Positions 1 through 6,028 of a stretch of DNA of 17,064 nucleotides are shown here, one piece after another. The stretch spans positions 1-17,064 of the forward strand of contig CAKUWO010000025.1 of NCBI GenBank assembly GCA_934699415.1, given 5' to 3'. The DNA comes from an uncultured Erysipelotrichaceae bacterium (lineage in GTDB: Bacteria; Bacillota_I; Bacilli_A; Erysipelotrichales; Erysipelotrichaceae). A program made the translations under genes and the position numbers. Under the pieces are notes generated by a model that did no database searches, was not told the origin of the DNA, and saw nothing but the letters and a program-made list of their open reading frames with translations. The number at the start of each line of letters is the position of its first letter. Positions within the stretch are counted from its first letter, which is position 1.

Positions 1-65
1 TGAAATAAAATATTAATTTGCTCATGGCCATAATAGTCCTGGTTTTTTATCAGTAGAGAAACAAT
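1..65. other. Leader before comGB; probable tail of upstream gene at most
   Basis: All three forward frames meet a stop within the first 16 bases (TGA at 1, TAA at 14 and at 6), so any upstream gene, expected from operon order to be comGA, ends at or before position 16. The remaining ~50 bases hold no convincing ribosome site, promoter or hairpin. One frame stays open after position 16 and runs into comGB, but it has no start codon and I recognise nothing in it. Confidence 0.4.
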
Positions 66-1055
66 ATGAACTTATTAGTAAAAGTTATTCCCTCTTATGA
101 GATAAATGATGAAGAATTGTGGCTATTTTTTAAGATGGTTAATAGTGGAATATCTTTTAAAGAAGCTATTAATCTCTTTAAAAAAGAAAATAAAGCTTTT
201 GTCAAGCTTGAAGAGAAGCTTATGAAGGGTTATAGAATTGAAGATTGTTTCTTACCTTATTTGAAAAAAGATACTGCTTCTAAAATGTCTTCTTTCTTAC
301 ACACTCTCCCCTTTTCAAAAGCAATTGAAATGACCTTTCTTTTAAAAGAAGAAAGTAAGAAGCAACAAAAAGAAATAATAAATGATGTCTTGTATCCTTT
401 AGGGCTTCTCTTTTTTGCGATGATGATTCTATATTTCTTTGATATCTATGGTTTTGATATCGTTATGCAAATTGGTGGTGAGAGTAGTAGTTTAAGTTAC
501 ATTAGATTAATATTTAGGCTTATCTTTAATAGTTTGATGTTGATTATCTTATTAGCACTTATTATCTTATTGCCCTTTTTAAGTGCTAAAAGAAGAATTT
601 ATGCCTTTATCCGTTTTTCACATTATTTTAAAAATACTTTCTTGCATCGCATCTTAACTTTAGAATTTGTCGAAAGAATTATCTTAAGTGAAAGATTAGG
701 TTATGGTACAAAAGATTCTTTGATGATGATTAGACAAAATAAACAATATCCATTCTTATCTTTTATTGCTTATCATGTATCAGAAAATTTAAAAGATGGG
801 CAAAGGGTAGATGAAGCCTTTGCGATTGATTATTTAGATAAAGGGCTTTTACCTTATCTTAGTTTAGGTTTACATAGTGGCTGTTTCAAAGAGATGTTAG
901 AAAGATATTGTCTTATCGAAAAAGAAAGAAACATTAAAAGAAGAAAGAAAATCTTTAAAGGCTTGAAACTGATAATTTACAGTATTATTGCGATTTTGCT
1001 TATCTTGTTATATCAGCTTTTATTTTATCCCTTACAAGCTTTAACAATTATATAA
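66..1055 (+). CDS. comGB: ComGB-like inner-membrane platform protein of the competence pseudopilus (type II secretion F family)
   Basis: The 329-residue protein is the membrane platform on which the ComG pseudopilus is assembled for DNA uptake. It would sit in the cytoplasmic membrane and work with the ComGA ATPase and the ComGC major pseudopilin. The layout is that of T2SF proteins: a cytoplasmic N-terminal part, hydrophobic segments at about 107-127 and 150-173, a second cytoplasmic repeat (about 195-290) with a G-rich bend and a basic RRKK patch, and a last membrane segment at about 300-323. The length matches the family (320-350). The ATG at 66 has only a weak ribosome site, consistent with coupling to an upstream comGA. 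comGC follows after 9 bases. Identity rests mainly on fold pattern plus position before comGC, because the family is poorly conserved. Confidence 0.85.
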   Translation: MNLLVKVIPSYEINDEELWLFFKMVNSGISFKEAINLFKKENKAFVKLEEKLMKGYRIEDCFLPYLKKDTASKMSSFLHTLPFSKAIEMTFLLKEESKKQQKEIINDVLYPLGLLFFAMMILYFFDIYGFDIVMQIGGESSSLSYIRLIFRLIFNSLMLIILLALIILLPFLSAKRRIYAFIRFSHYFKNTFLHRILTLEFVERIILSERLGYGTKDSLMMIRQNKQYPFLSFIAYHVSENLKDGQRVDEAFAIDYLDKGLLPYLSLGLHSGCFKEMLERYCLIEKERNIKRRKKIFKGLKLIIYSIIAILLILLYQLLFYPLQALTII

Positions 1056-1064
1056 AGGAGGAAT

Positions 1065-1358
1065 ATGAAGAAAGGTTTCACATTGCTAGAAATGATTGTT
1101 GTTGTGATGATTATTTCAGTCTTATTTTTATTAACTGTTCCTAATGTATCTAAAGTAATGAATAGTGTTGATAGTAGGGCATGTGATGCCCAATGTAAGG
1201 TAGTTGATGCAGCAATTGTGCAATTTAGATTGGATTTTGATGAATTACCTCATAGTATACAAGATTTAATAAGTGGTGGTTATATTTTAAAGGAACAAGC
1301 AACTTGTGGAAATGGTATTAACTTAAAAATTGTTGATGGCCATGCAGTCCAAGAGTAA
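1065..1358 (+). CDS. comGC: ComGC-like major competence pseudopilin
   Basis: The 97-residue protein is the main subunit of the DNA-uptake pseudopilus. A class III leader MKKG is followed by the FTLLE motif (residues 5-9), so prepilin peptidase ComC should cut after G4 and methylate F5; E9 is the conserved glutamate at position +5. A hydrophobic helix spans about residues 10-26. Cysteines at 40, 44 and 81 could provide the intramolecular disulphide known for ComGC. A strong ribosome site (AAAGGAGG, 1054-1061) precedes the ATG, the best in the operon, which fits the major subunit being made in the largest amount. The start of comGD overlaps its 3' end. Confidence 0.93.
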   Translation: MKKGFTLLEMIVVVMIISVLFLLTVPNVSKVMNSVDSRACDAQCKVVDAAIVQFRLDFDELPHSIQDLISGGYILKEQATCGNGINLKIVDGHAVQE

Positions 1359-1653
1359 AGGTTTTACTTTATTAGAATTATTAGTAGTTAGCTTGTTTCT
1401 ATCATCTTTTGTCTTAATGGCTTTACCATTTGAGGCAAAGATTGAAGACGATTACCATATATTTCTAAATAATTATCTTTTGACCAAAAAAGATGCTCTC
1501 ATCAATCAAGAAGAATTAATTTTAGAATGTGATAATGCCCCATATGAGCTCATATTTAGTAAAAATGGCAATATCAAACAAGCTCAAACCATTTCTTTCA
1601 AATGTCATAAGGTTGTTATTAGAGTTGGTTATGGCTCTATTTATTATGAATAA
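1342..1653 (+). CDS. comGD: ComGD-like minor pseudopilin
   Basis: This is a minor pseudopilin of the DNA-uptake machinery. With the ATG at 1342 the product is 103 residues and starts MQSKSKG followed by FTLLELLVV, a clean type IV prepilin cleavage and assembly motif with Glu at +5, then a hydrophobic helix ending near APFEA-like residues. The frame is also open to an ATG at 1336 and TTGs at 1330/1333; 1342 gives the usual short basic leader. No ribosome site is visible, and the start overlaps comGC by 17 bases, so translation is probably coupled. It is somewhat shorter than B. subtilis ComGD. The name rests on order plus motif. Confidence 0.8.
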   Translation: MQSKSKGFTLLELLVVSLFLSSFVLMALPFEAKIEDDYHIFLNNYLLTKKDALINQEELILECDNAPYELIFSKNGNIKQAQTISFKCHKVVIRVGYGSIYYE

Positions 1654-1843
1654 AGTCGATGCCTTAATAGTTATTGTGATTACTTTTTTCTTAGCTTCTT
1701 CATCTTTATATCTGGCAAGAAATGAAGCTAATTACCAAAAAGGAAAAGAAATAGCTCTTAAAAGACGTAATGAAAAAGAGGAAGAATTTTTTAAACAATT
1801 AGATAAATGTGAATGTGAGGTATTATTATCACCGATATCCTAA
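1646..1843 (+). CDS. Small single-pass membrane protein in the comGE position
   Basis: The 65-residue product begins MNKVDALIVIV, has one hydrophobic segment (about residues 5-23), then a highly charged K/E/R-rich tail with two cysteines near the end (CEC). It lacks the GF-TLLE prepilin motif, so it is not clearly a ComC substrate. Its place between comGD and the comGF-like gene is where comGE lies in Bacillus. The alternative ATG at 1631 would add MALFI. Both starts overlap the comGD end (8 or 23 bases) without a ribosome site, suggesting coupled translation. An open frame extends further upstream to 1529, but that part lies wholly inside comGD. I assign ComGE by position only. Confidence 0.6.
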   Translation: MNKVDALIVIVITFFLASSSLYLARNEANYQKGKEIALKRRNEKEEEFFKQLDKCECEVLLSPIS

Positions 1844-1860
1844 TTGTTTTAATTGTTATA

Positions 1861-2265
1861 TTGATGTGCTTGCCTTTAACTACTAGGGCCATTAATATTA
1901 CAAGCAATATTCCCTTTCATTATGAAGAAGTGGATGATGAATTGGTTTTATATCAATTACAGAAGATTTTAGCGTTAGCTTATAATCTTGAAATAAATGA
2001 AAAAGAAATATTCTTTCGTTATAAAGGCAATGATTATCATTTATATGGCAATAATAAACATTTAGTATTAAGCCCAGGAGCACAGATCTTTTTTGAAGGG
2101 ATTGATGATTATTATTTCAAAGCAGTTGATGGGGTATTAAAAGTAGTTATTAGTAGAAAGGATAAAGAAGTTGAGATGGTTTTATCAAAAGAAGAGAGCT
2201 TTTATATCACTGATTTTTCTCAAAGTGATGTTGCTTATGAGCACGATGATAATATTGATTACTAA
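1861..2265 (+). CDS. comGF: ComGF-like pseudopilus protein, start uncertain
   Basis: The 134-residue frame from TTG 1861 (ATG at 1864) encodes a mainly beta-type, soluble domain rich in D/E/Y, in the position and with the size of ComGF. Started here, the N-terminus (MMCLPLTT) keeps only the end of a hydrophobic segment. Upstream the same frame stays open to position 1819 and codes for a run of I, L and V residues that would complete a normal membrane anchor, but it holds only ATT/ATC codons as possible starts. A GAGG ribosome-type sequence at 1817-1820 sits 4-7 bases before these. The true start may therefore be a rare ATT or ATC near 1825-1828. The 3' end overlaps the next gene by about 95 bases. 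Assignment is by position and general shape. Confidence 0.6.
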   Translation: MMCLPLTTRAINITSNIPFHYEEVDDELVLYQLQKILALAYNLEINEKEIFFRYKGNDYHLYGNNKHLVLSPGAQIFFEGIDDYYFKAVDGVLKVVISRKDKEVEMVLSKEESFYITDFSQSDVAYEHDDNIDY

Positions 2266-2506
2266 TCATCAGATCAGTATGAATGAAATTAGTATTGATT
2301 TAAAAGAAAATGAAGAGAATCATCTCAATGAATTAGCTTTAATATATAAAGTTAAATGTTGCATCTTAAATAATAAAGATTCTTTTATTTATCAAGGCGA
2401 AGAGATAATTATCGATAGTGATGAGAATAGAAAATATATTAATTATAAAGGAAAGGATTATTATTTCGTTGTGAAGGATAAAGAAATTGTCTCCTGGGAG
2501 CCTTAA
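2171..2506 (+). CDS. comGG: ComGG-like minor pseudopilus protein
   Basis: The 111-residue product from TTG 2171 has a basic start (YQKKRAF), a hydrophobic segment at about residues 11-31, and a soluble domain ending in SWEP. This resembles B. subtilis ComGG as I remember it: a short RGF-type leader, one membrane helix, no Glu at +5, and a C-terminus ending in a Trp-acidic motif. The TTG start has only a weak purine-rich site before it. Alternative ATGs at 2228, 2237 and 2246 would cut off the basic leader, so I prefer the TTG. The gene overlaps the comGF-like gene by 95 bases in another frame and ends the operon. There is no hairpin before efp. Confidence 0.6.
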   Translation: MRWFYQKKRAFISLIFLKVMLLMSTMIILITNHQISMNEISIDLKENEENHLNELALIYKVKCCILNNKDSFIYQGEEIIIDSDENRKYINYKGKDYYFVVKDKEIVSWEP

Positions 2507-2518
2507 TGGCGCTTTATT

Positions 2519-2546
2519 TTGACATTCCCATCTTTTCGTTTAGAAT
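2519..2546 (+). promoter_or_regulatory. Sigma-A-type promoter of efp
   Basis: A perfect -35 box TTGACA (2519-2524) is followed after 16 bases by TAGAAT (2541-2546). Transcription should begin near 2553, leaving a ~25-base leader that contains the ribosome site AAAAGGAG (2562-2569), 8 bases before the efp ATG. No terminator separates it from the comG genes, so some read-through from them is possible. Confidence 0.75.
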
Positions 2547-2577
2547 AGAATAGGCAATATTAAAAGGAGCAGGTAAA

Positions 2578-3135
2578 ATGATTATTGTTAACGATTTAAA
2601 ACCGGGAAACAATTTTGAGAAAGACGGCGAAATCTTTACCGTTCTCAACGTTGACCGCAATAAGACAGCAATGCGTCAGATGATTGTTAAAGTTAAAGTT
2701 AAGAATCTCCGCAGCGGTGTTATCAACGAAATCTCTTTCACAGGCGGTGATAAAGTTGAACAGGCTATGATCGAGAAAAAGAAGATGCAGTATCTTTATG
2801 ATAGTGGTGATGCTTATGTTTTCATGGATAATGAAACATATGAACAAATTGAAATCCCACATGATCATCTTGAATGGGAATCAAATTTCTTAACACCTAA
2901 CCTTGAAATCGATGTATTAAGCTATGATGGTGAAGTATTAGGTGTTGGTCTTCCTGATAAGGTTGAATTAGGACTTTCAGAATGTGAACCAGCAGTTAAA
3001 GGCGATACAGCTACAAACGCTTTAAAGAATGCAACATGTGAAACAGGTTTACAGATTCGTGTTCCATTATTTGTTAATGAAACAGACCGTGTAATCGTTT
3101 CAACAGCAGACGGAAAATACTGCGGACGTGCTTAA
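2578..3135 (+). CDS. efp: Translation elongation factor P, with atypical tip loop
   Basis: EF-P binds stalled ribosomes between the P and E sites and helps form peptide bonds at polyproline stretches. The 185-residue length and three-domain layout (KOW-like 1-63, OB 65-125, C-terminal OB 128-185) are standard, with family marks such as MQYLYDSGDAYVFMD, CEPAVKGDTA and ETGL. The odd point is the domain I tip loop. B. subtilis has K29-PGKG with Lys32 as the modified residue, whereas here the ungapped equivalent is K29-TAMR with Met at position 32. The first third uses more C-ending codons (AAC, GAC, CGC) than neighbouring genes, typical of a highly expressed gene. It has its own promoter and terminator. 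Confidence 0.97.
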   Translation: MIIVNDLKPGNNFEKDGEIFTVLNVDRNKTAMRQMIVKVKVKNLRSGVINEISFTGGDKVEQAMIEKKKMQYLYDSGDAYVFMDNETYEQIEIPHDHLEWESNFLTPNLEIDVLSYDGEVLGVGLPDKVELGLSECEPAVKGDTATNALKNATCETGLQIRVPLFVNETDRVIVSTADGKYCGRA

Positions 3136-3164
3136 AAAAGAAATCCTTTTGGATTTCTTTTTTT
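3134..3164 (+). terminator. Rho-independent terminator of efp
   Basis: The arms AAAAAAGAAATCC (3134-3146) and GGATTTCTTTTTT (3151-3163) pair around a TTTT loop and run into a T tract. The hairpin begins in the efp stop codon. The ribU promoter region overlaps its 3' half. Confidence 0.88.
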
Positions 3165-3168
3165 GTTG

Positions 3169-3174
3169 TATAAT
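3169..3174 (+). promoter_or_regulatory. -10 box of ribU, directly before the start codon
   Basis: A perfect TATAAT lies 7 bases before the ATG at 3182, so transcription would start at or within a base of the ATG. No good -35 box is present at the right distance; that stretch is part of the efp terminator stem and reads TTTTGG-like. No ribosome site is visible before the ATG. Confidence 0.6.
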
Positions 3175-3181
3175 CATAAAC

Positions 3182-3775
3182 ATGAAAAAAGAGACATTGT
3201 CAGTTAGAAAATTAACGCGTATAGCTATCTTATCTGCTCTTGCAGCATCTTTAATGATGATTGAATTTCAATTACCAATTGCACCATCCTTTTATAAAAT
3301 GGATTTCTCAGAAGTAGCAGTTTTATTTGGCGGTTTCGCTTTAGGACCAATGGCTGCTATTTGGATTGAGGCTTTAAAGATTATTATTAATACTTTAATT
3401 ACCGGCACCACTACCGCTTATGTAGGTGAATTTGCCAATTTCATCATTGGTTTAGCGATGTCTTTACCAGCTGCTATTATCTATAAAAGAAATAAAAGTA
3501 AGAAAAGTGCTTTATTAGGTTTGATCCTAGGCACTATTATGATGTGTATTGTGGGCTATCTATTAAATGTATATGTGGTAATTCCGGCTTATGTGAAAAT
3601 TGCTCATTATCCTCTTGATGCAATTATCGGTATGGGTAATGCGATTTTCAAAAGTGTTGTATCAGTAAAAACTTTAGCTTTATTTTGTACCACACCTTTT
3701 AATTTAATTAAAGGTATTATGGTATCACTTATTACTTTTATCTCTTATAAGAAGATATCGCCATTATTAAAGTAA
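3182..3775 (+). CDS. ribU: ECF transporter S component, riboflavin type (RibU-like)
   Basis: The 197-residue integral membrane protein is the substrate-binding S subunit of an energy-coupling-factor vitamin transporter. It would join the shared EcfT membrane subunit and EcfA ATPases, which are not in this window. About six hydrophobic segments are seen. The N-terminal signature with P32, K39 and the MDFSE motif (40-44), then GGFALGP and an E-x-x-K pair on the next helix, resembles RibU of lactic acid bacteria and suggests riboflavin as substrate. No FMN riboswitch precedes it, since there is no room. The ATG at 3182 is chosen because upstream in-frame codons lie inside the terminator stem. 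A pantothenate or other vitamin S component is the main alternative. Confidence 0.82.
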   Translation: MKKETLSVRKLTRIAILSALAASLMMIEFQLPIAPSFYKMDFSEVAVLFGGFALGPMAAIWIEALKIIINTLITGTTTAYVGEFANFIIGLAMSLPAAIIYKRNKSKKSALLGLILGTIMMCIVGYLLNVYVVIPAYVKIAHYPLDAIIGMGNAIFKSVVSVKTLALFCTTPFNLIKGIMVSLITFISYKKISPLLK

Positions 3776-3786
3776 AGAAATTATAT

Positions 3787-3820
3787 AAAAAAGATGTGAA
3801 AAATAATTCACATCTTTTTT
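3787..3820. terminator. Bidirectional terminator between ribU and htpG
   Basis: A perfect 14-bp inverted repeat (arms 3787-3800 and 3807-3820, loop AAATAA) has an A run on one flank and a T run on the other, so it can end transcripts arriving from both strands. It lies between the convergent ribU and htpG genes, 2 bases from the htpG stop. Confidence 0.92.
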
Positions 3821-3822
3821 AC

Positions 3823-5706
3823 TTATTTATCTAATGATTTAATCATGATATTGCTTAAATGTTTAGAATATGCGATTGGATCTTCAATTGTTAAACCAGC
3901 AATTAGTAATGCTTGATCATATAATAATTTAGCATAATCATTTAAATTTTCGCCTTTATCATAAGCATTCTTTAAAGCCTTGAATAATGGATGATCCTTA
4001 TTGATTTCTAAGATGCGATTAGCTTTAACCATTTCGCCCTGATTTAATTCTTTAAGAACTTTTTCCATATCAAGTGAAATGCCATCATCGCTTACTAAGC
4101 AAACCGGATGAGATTTTAAGCGCGAAGATAAACGAACATCTTTAACTTCATCTTTAAGCTCATCTTTTAAAGCTGTTAAGAGGTCTTTATTCTCTTCACT
4201 TTCATCTTTTAATTCTTGCTTCTCTTCTTCACTTTCAATTCCTAAATCTGCTTTAGCGATTGATTTGAAGTTTTTACCATCATAATTCATTAAAATGCTG
4301 GCCATAAATTCATCAACATTTTCAGTGAAATAGAGAACCTCATAACCTTGTTCAAGTAAGCTTTCCATTTGTGGCATAGCTTTAATCTTGTCGATATTTT
4401 CACCACATGCATAGAAGATTTCTTTCTGATTATCTTTCATACGTGATACATATTCTTTTAATGTGACATATTTATCTTCATATGAAGATTTGAAGAGAAT
4501 GAGATCTAAAAGCAAATCACGATTAGCACCATAGTCTTCATAAGCACCATATTTAAGCTGGGCACCAAAGGATGAAAAGAATTGTTCATATTGTTCTCTA
4601 TCATCCTTAAGCATTTTATCAAGAGCATTTTTAATCTTTTTATCAAGCGACTTCTTTAAGTTACGCATTTGGTAATCTTCTTGAAGAATTTCACGAGAAA
4701 TATTTAAAGAAAGGTCATCAGAATCAACAATACCTCTTACAAAGCGGAAGTAATCAGATACTAATTCTTTAGCTTCATCTTTAATAAAGACACCTTTAGA
4801 GTAAAGCTTTAAACCCACTTTATAATCAGTTGTATAGTAGTCATATGGTGCTTTTTCAGGGATAAATAACATCGCAGTATAGGATGTTGCACCCTCTACC
4901 TTATAGTGAATAGTTTTTAAAGGTTTATTATAATCATGCCAATTAGTTTCATAGAAGTCGTTATATTCTTCTTCGTTAATATCTTTGATATCTTTCTTCC
5001 AAAGAGGAGTCATTGAGTTAATGGTTTGTAACTCCTTAACTGTTTCAGTTTTGCCTTCTTCTTTTGTTTGCTTAATGACATCAATATTCATTTCAATAGG
5101 ATAAGAGATAAAATCAGAATATTTCTTAATCAACATTACAGTATAATCAGAATTTAAATAGTTATCATAATTCTTCTCTTCAGTACTATCTTTGATATGA
5201 AGAGTAATAGTAGTACCTTCATTTTCTCTTGTAGCTTCTTTAATTTCATAGCCATCAGCATTTTTAGATACCCAACTATAAGCTTTATCTTCCTTTACTT
5301 TACGAGAAATAACTTCAATTCTATCGGCGACCATAAATGCAGAATAGAAACCAACACCAAATTGACCAATGATATCTTGGGCATTATTGCCTTCATTTTC
5401 TAACTTAAATTGATAAGAACCACTTTTTGCGATTGTGCCTAAGTTATTTTCAAGATCCTTATCGTTCATACCTAAACCATTATCGGAGATAATGAAAAGT
5501 CGCTCTTCTGGTTTGATATCAATTTTAATCTTTAAATCTTCAGCTTTAATAGAAGTATCAGTAAGTGAAAGATAATATTTCTTATCCAATGCATCTGATG
5601 CGTTAGAAATTAATTCTCTTACGAAAATATCGGTATTTGTATAGATTGAATTTGCCATCAAATCAAGTAAACGCTTAGATTCTGTTTTAAATTGTTTCAT
5701 AGCCAT
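3823..5706 (-). CDS. htpG: Molecular chaperone HtpG (bacterial Hsp90)
   Basis: HtpG is an ATP-driven dimeric cytosolic chaperone. The 627-residue protein is full length. The N-terminal GHKL ATPase shows the N-box ELISNASDALDK (31-42, with catalytic E31, N35 and D38), DNGLGM (75-80), GTIAKSGS, and the lid glycine motif GQFGVGFYSAF. The middle domain carries the loop with the conserved Arg (SREILQ), followed by the dimerisation domain. An acidic/lysine-rich stretch near 495-525 is a low-complexity insert-like region. The first ATG (5706) is 4 bases from the ribosome site and a second ATG (5700) is 10 bases away; the first gives MAMKQFKTES, matching the MAKKEFKAES start of B. subtilis. Control by HrcA is indicated by the CIRCE element upstream. 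Confidence 0.98.
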   Translation of the reverse strand: MAMKQFKTESKRLLDLMANSIYTNTDIFVRELISNASDALDKKYYLSLTDTSIKAEDLKIKIDIKPEERLFIISDNGLGMNDKDLENNLGTIAKSGSYQFKLENEGNNAQDIIGQFGVGFYSAFMVADRIEVISRKVKEDKAYSWVSKNADGYEIKEATRENEGTTITLHIKDSTEEKNYDNYLNSDYTVMLIKKYSDFISYPIEMNIDVIKQTKEEGKTETVKELQTINSMTPLWKKDIKDINEEEYNDFYETNWHDYNKPLKTIHYKVEGATSYTAMLFIPEKAPYDYYTTDYKVGLKLYSKGVFIKDEAKELVSDYFRFVRGIVDSDDLSLNISREILQEDYQMRNLKKSLDKKIKNALDKMLKDDREQYEQFFSSFGAQLKYGAYEDYGANRDLLLDLILFKSSYEDKYVTLKEYVSRMKDNQKEIFYACGENIDKIKAMPQMESLLEQGYEVLYFTENVDEFMASILMNYDGKNFKSIAKADLGIESEEEKQELKDESEENKDLLTALKDELKDEVKDVRLSSRLKSHPVCLVSDDGISLDMEKVLKELNQGEMVKANRILEINKDHPLFKALKNAYDKGENLNDYAKLLYDQALLIAGLTIEDPIAYSKHLSNIMIKSLDK

Positions 5707-5716
5707 AAATCCTCCT

Positions 5717-5743
5717 TTAGCACTCTTAGTATTTGATTGCTAA
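5717..5743 (-). promoter_or_regulatory. CIRCE operator (HrcA binding site) of htpG
   Basis: TTAGCACTC (5717-5725), nine bases, then GATTGCTAA (5735-5743). This matches the CIRCE consensus TTAGCACTC-N9-GAGTGCTAA with a single mismatch. It starts 11 bases upstream of the htpG ATG, abuts the ribosome site (AAAGGAGG, complement of 5711-5718) and covers the predicted transcription start, as CIRCE does before groESL and dnaK operons. HrcA repressor bound here would block htpG until heat shock. Confidence 0.9.
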
Positions 5744-5746
5744 TAT

Positions 5747-5775
5747 AGTGTAACACCTTGTTAGTATAGTTTCAA
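5747..5775 (-). promoter_or_regulatory. Promoter of htpG
   Basis: On the minus strand TTGAAA (complement of 5770-5775), 17 bases, then TACACT (complement of 5747-5752). The start would fall near 5740, inside the CIRCE repeat. The -35 box lies at the end of the T-rich tail of the copA terminator, so the two units are packed with almost no spare DNA. Confidence 0.7.
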
Positions 5776-5784
5776 GTAAAGTAA

Positions 5785-5802
5785 AAGCCACCTAAGTGGC
5801 TT
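5785..5802 (-). terminator. Terminator of the csoR-copA operon
   Basis: Arms AAGCCAC and GTGGCTT pair perfectly around a 4-base loop, followed on the minus strand by TTTTACTTTACTT. The copA stop codon (5801-5803) overlaps the hairpin by two bases. The tail is T-rich but interrupted, so efficiency may be moderate and copA read-through into htpG is possible. Confidence 0.75.
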
Positions 5803-6028
5803 AAATAATTGATACTACTTTATAATCTTTATCTTCAATTGCTTTAATAATTATTTCATCAGCGATATCTTTAGTAAGACTAATAATAGCTATCCCTTTT
5901 TCATGACTTACTTCATTAACAGTAATACCATCAATTGCTTCTAAAGCTTTTTTGACACTTGCCTCACAATGCATACACATCATACCTTCAATTTTAATTG
6001 TTTTAACCATTTTCTCTTTCTCCTTTTT
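5801..6028 (-). other. Possible internal start producing free CopZ-like copper chaperone
   Basis: Within copA on the minus strand, AAAAAGGAG (complement of 6020-6028) lies 9 bases before an in-frame ATG (6010). Translation from it gives exactly 69 residues, MVKTIKIEGMMCMHC onwards, a complete HMA domain the size of B. subtilis CopZ. The lysine/glutamate codons encoding the linker double as the ribosome site. The same DNA could thus encode both a tethered and a free copper chaperone. Alternatively the site is a leftover of a former separate copZ gene fused to copA, or chance in a K/E-rich linker. Confidence 0.5.

Noticed and set aside
17..109. Open frame after position 16 overlapping the comGB start, as a broken comGA end
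   Set aside because: It has no start codon and no recognisable ComGA C-terminal sequence; an in-frame TAA at 14-16 would have to be an error. The upstream sequence is needed to judge this.
1529..1645. Upstream extension of the comGE-like frame
   Set aside because: It lies inside comGD in another frame and would put a hydrophilic extension before the membrane helix; the ATGs at 1631 or 1646 fit better.
3134..3181. FMN riboswitch before the riboflavin transporter gene
   Set aside because: Only 46 bases separate efp from the ATG and they are the efp terminator and a -10 box; there is no RFN-type conserved sequence.
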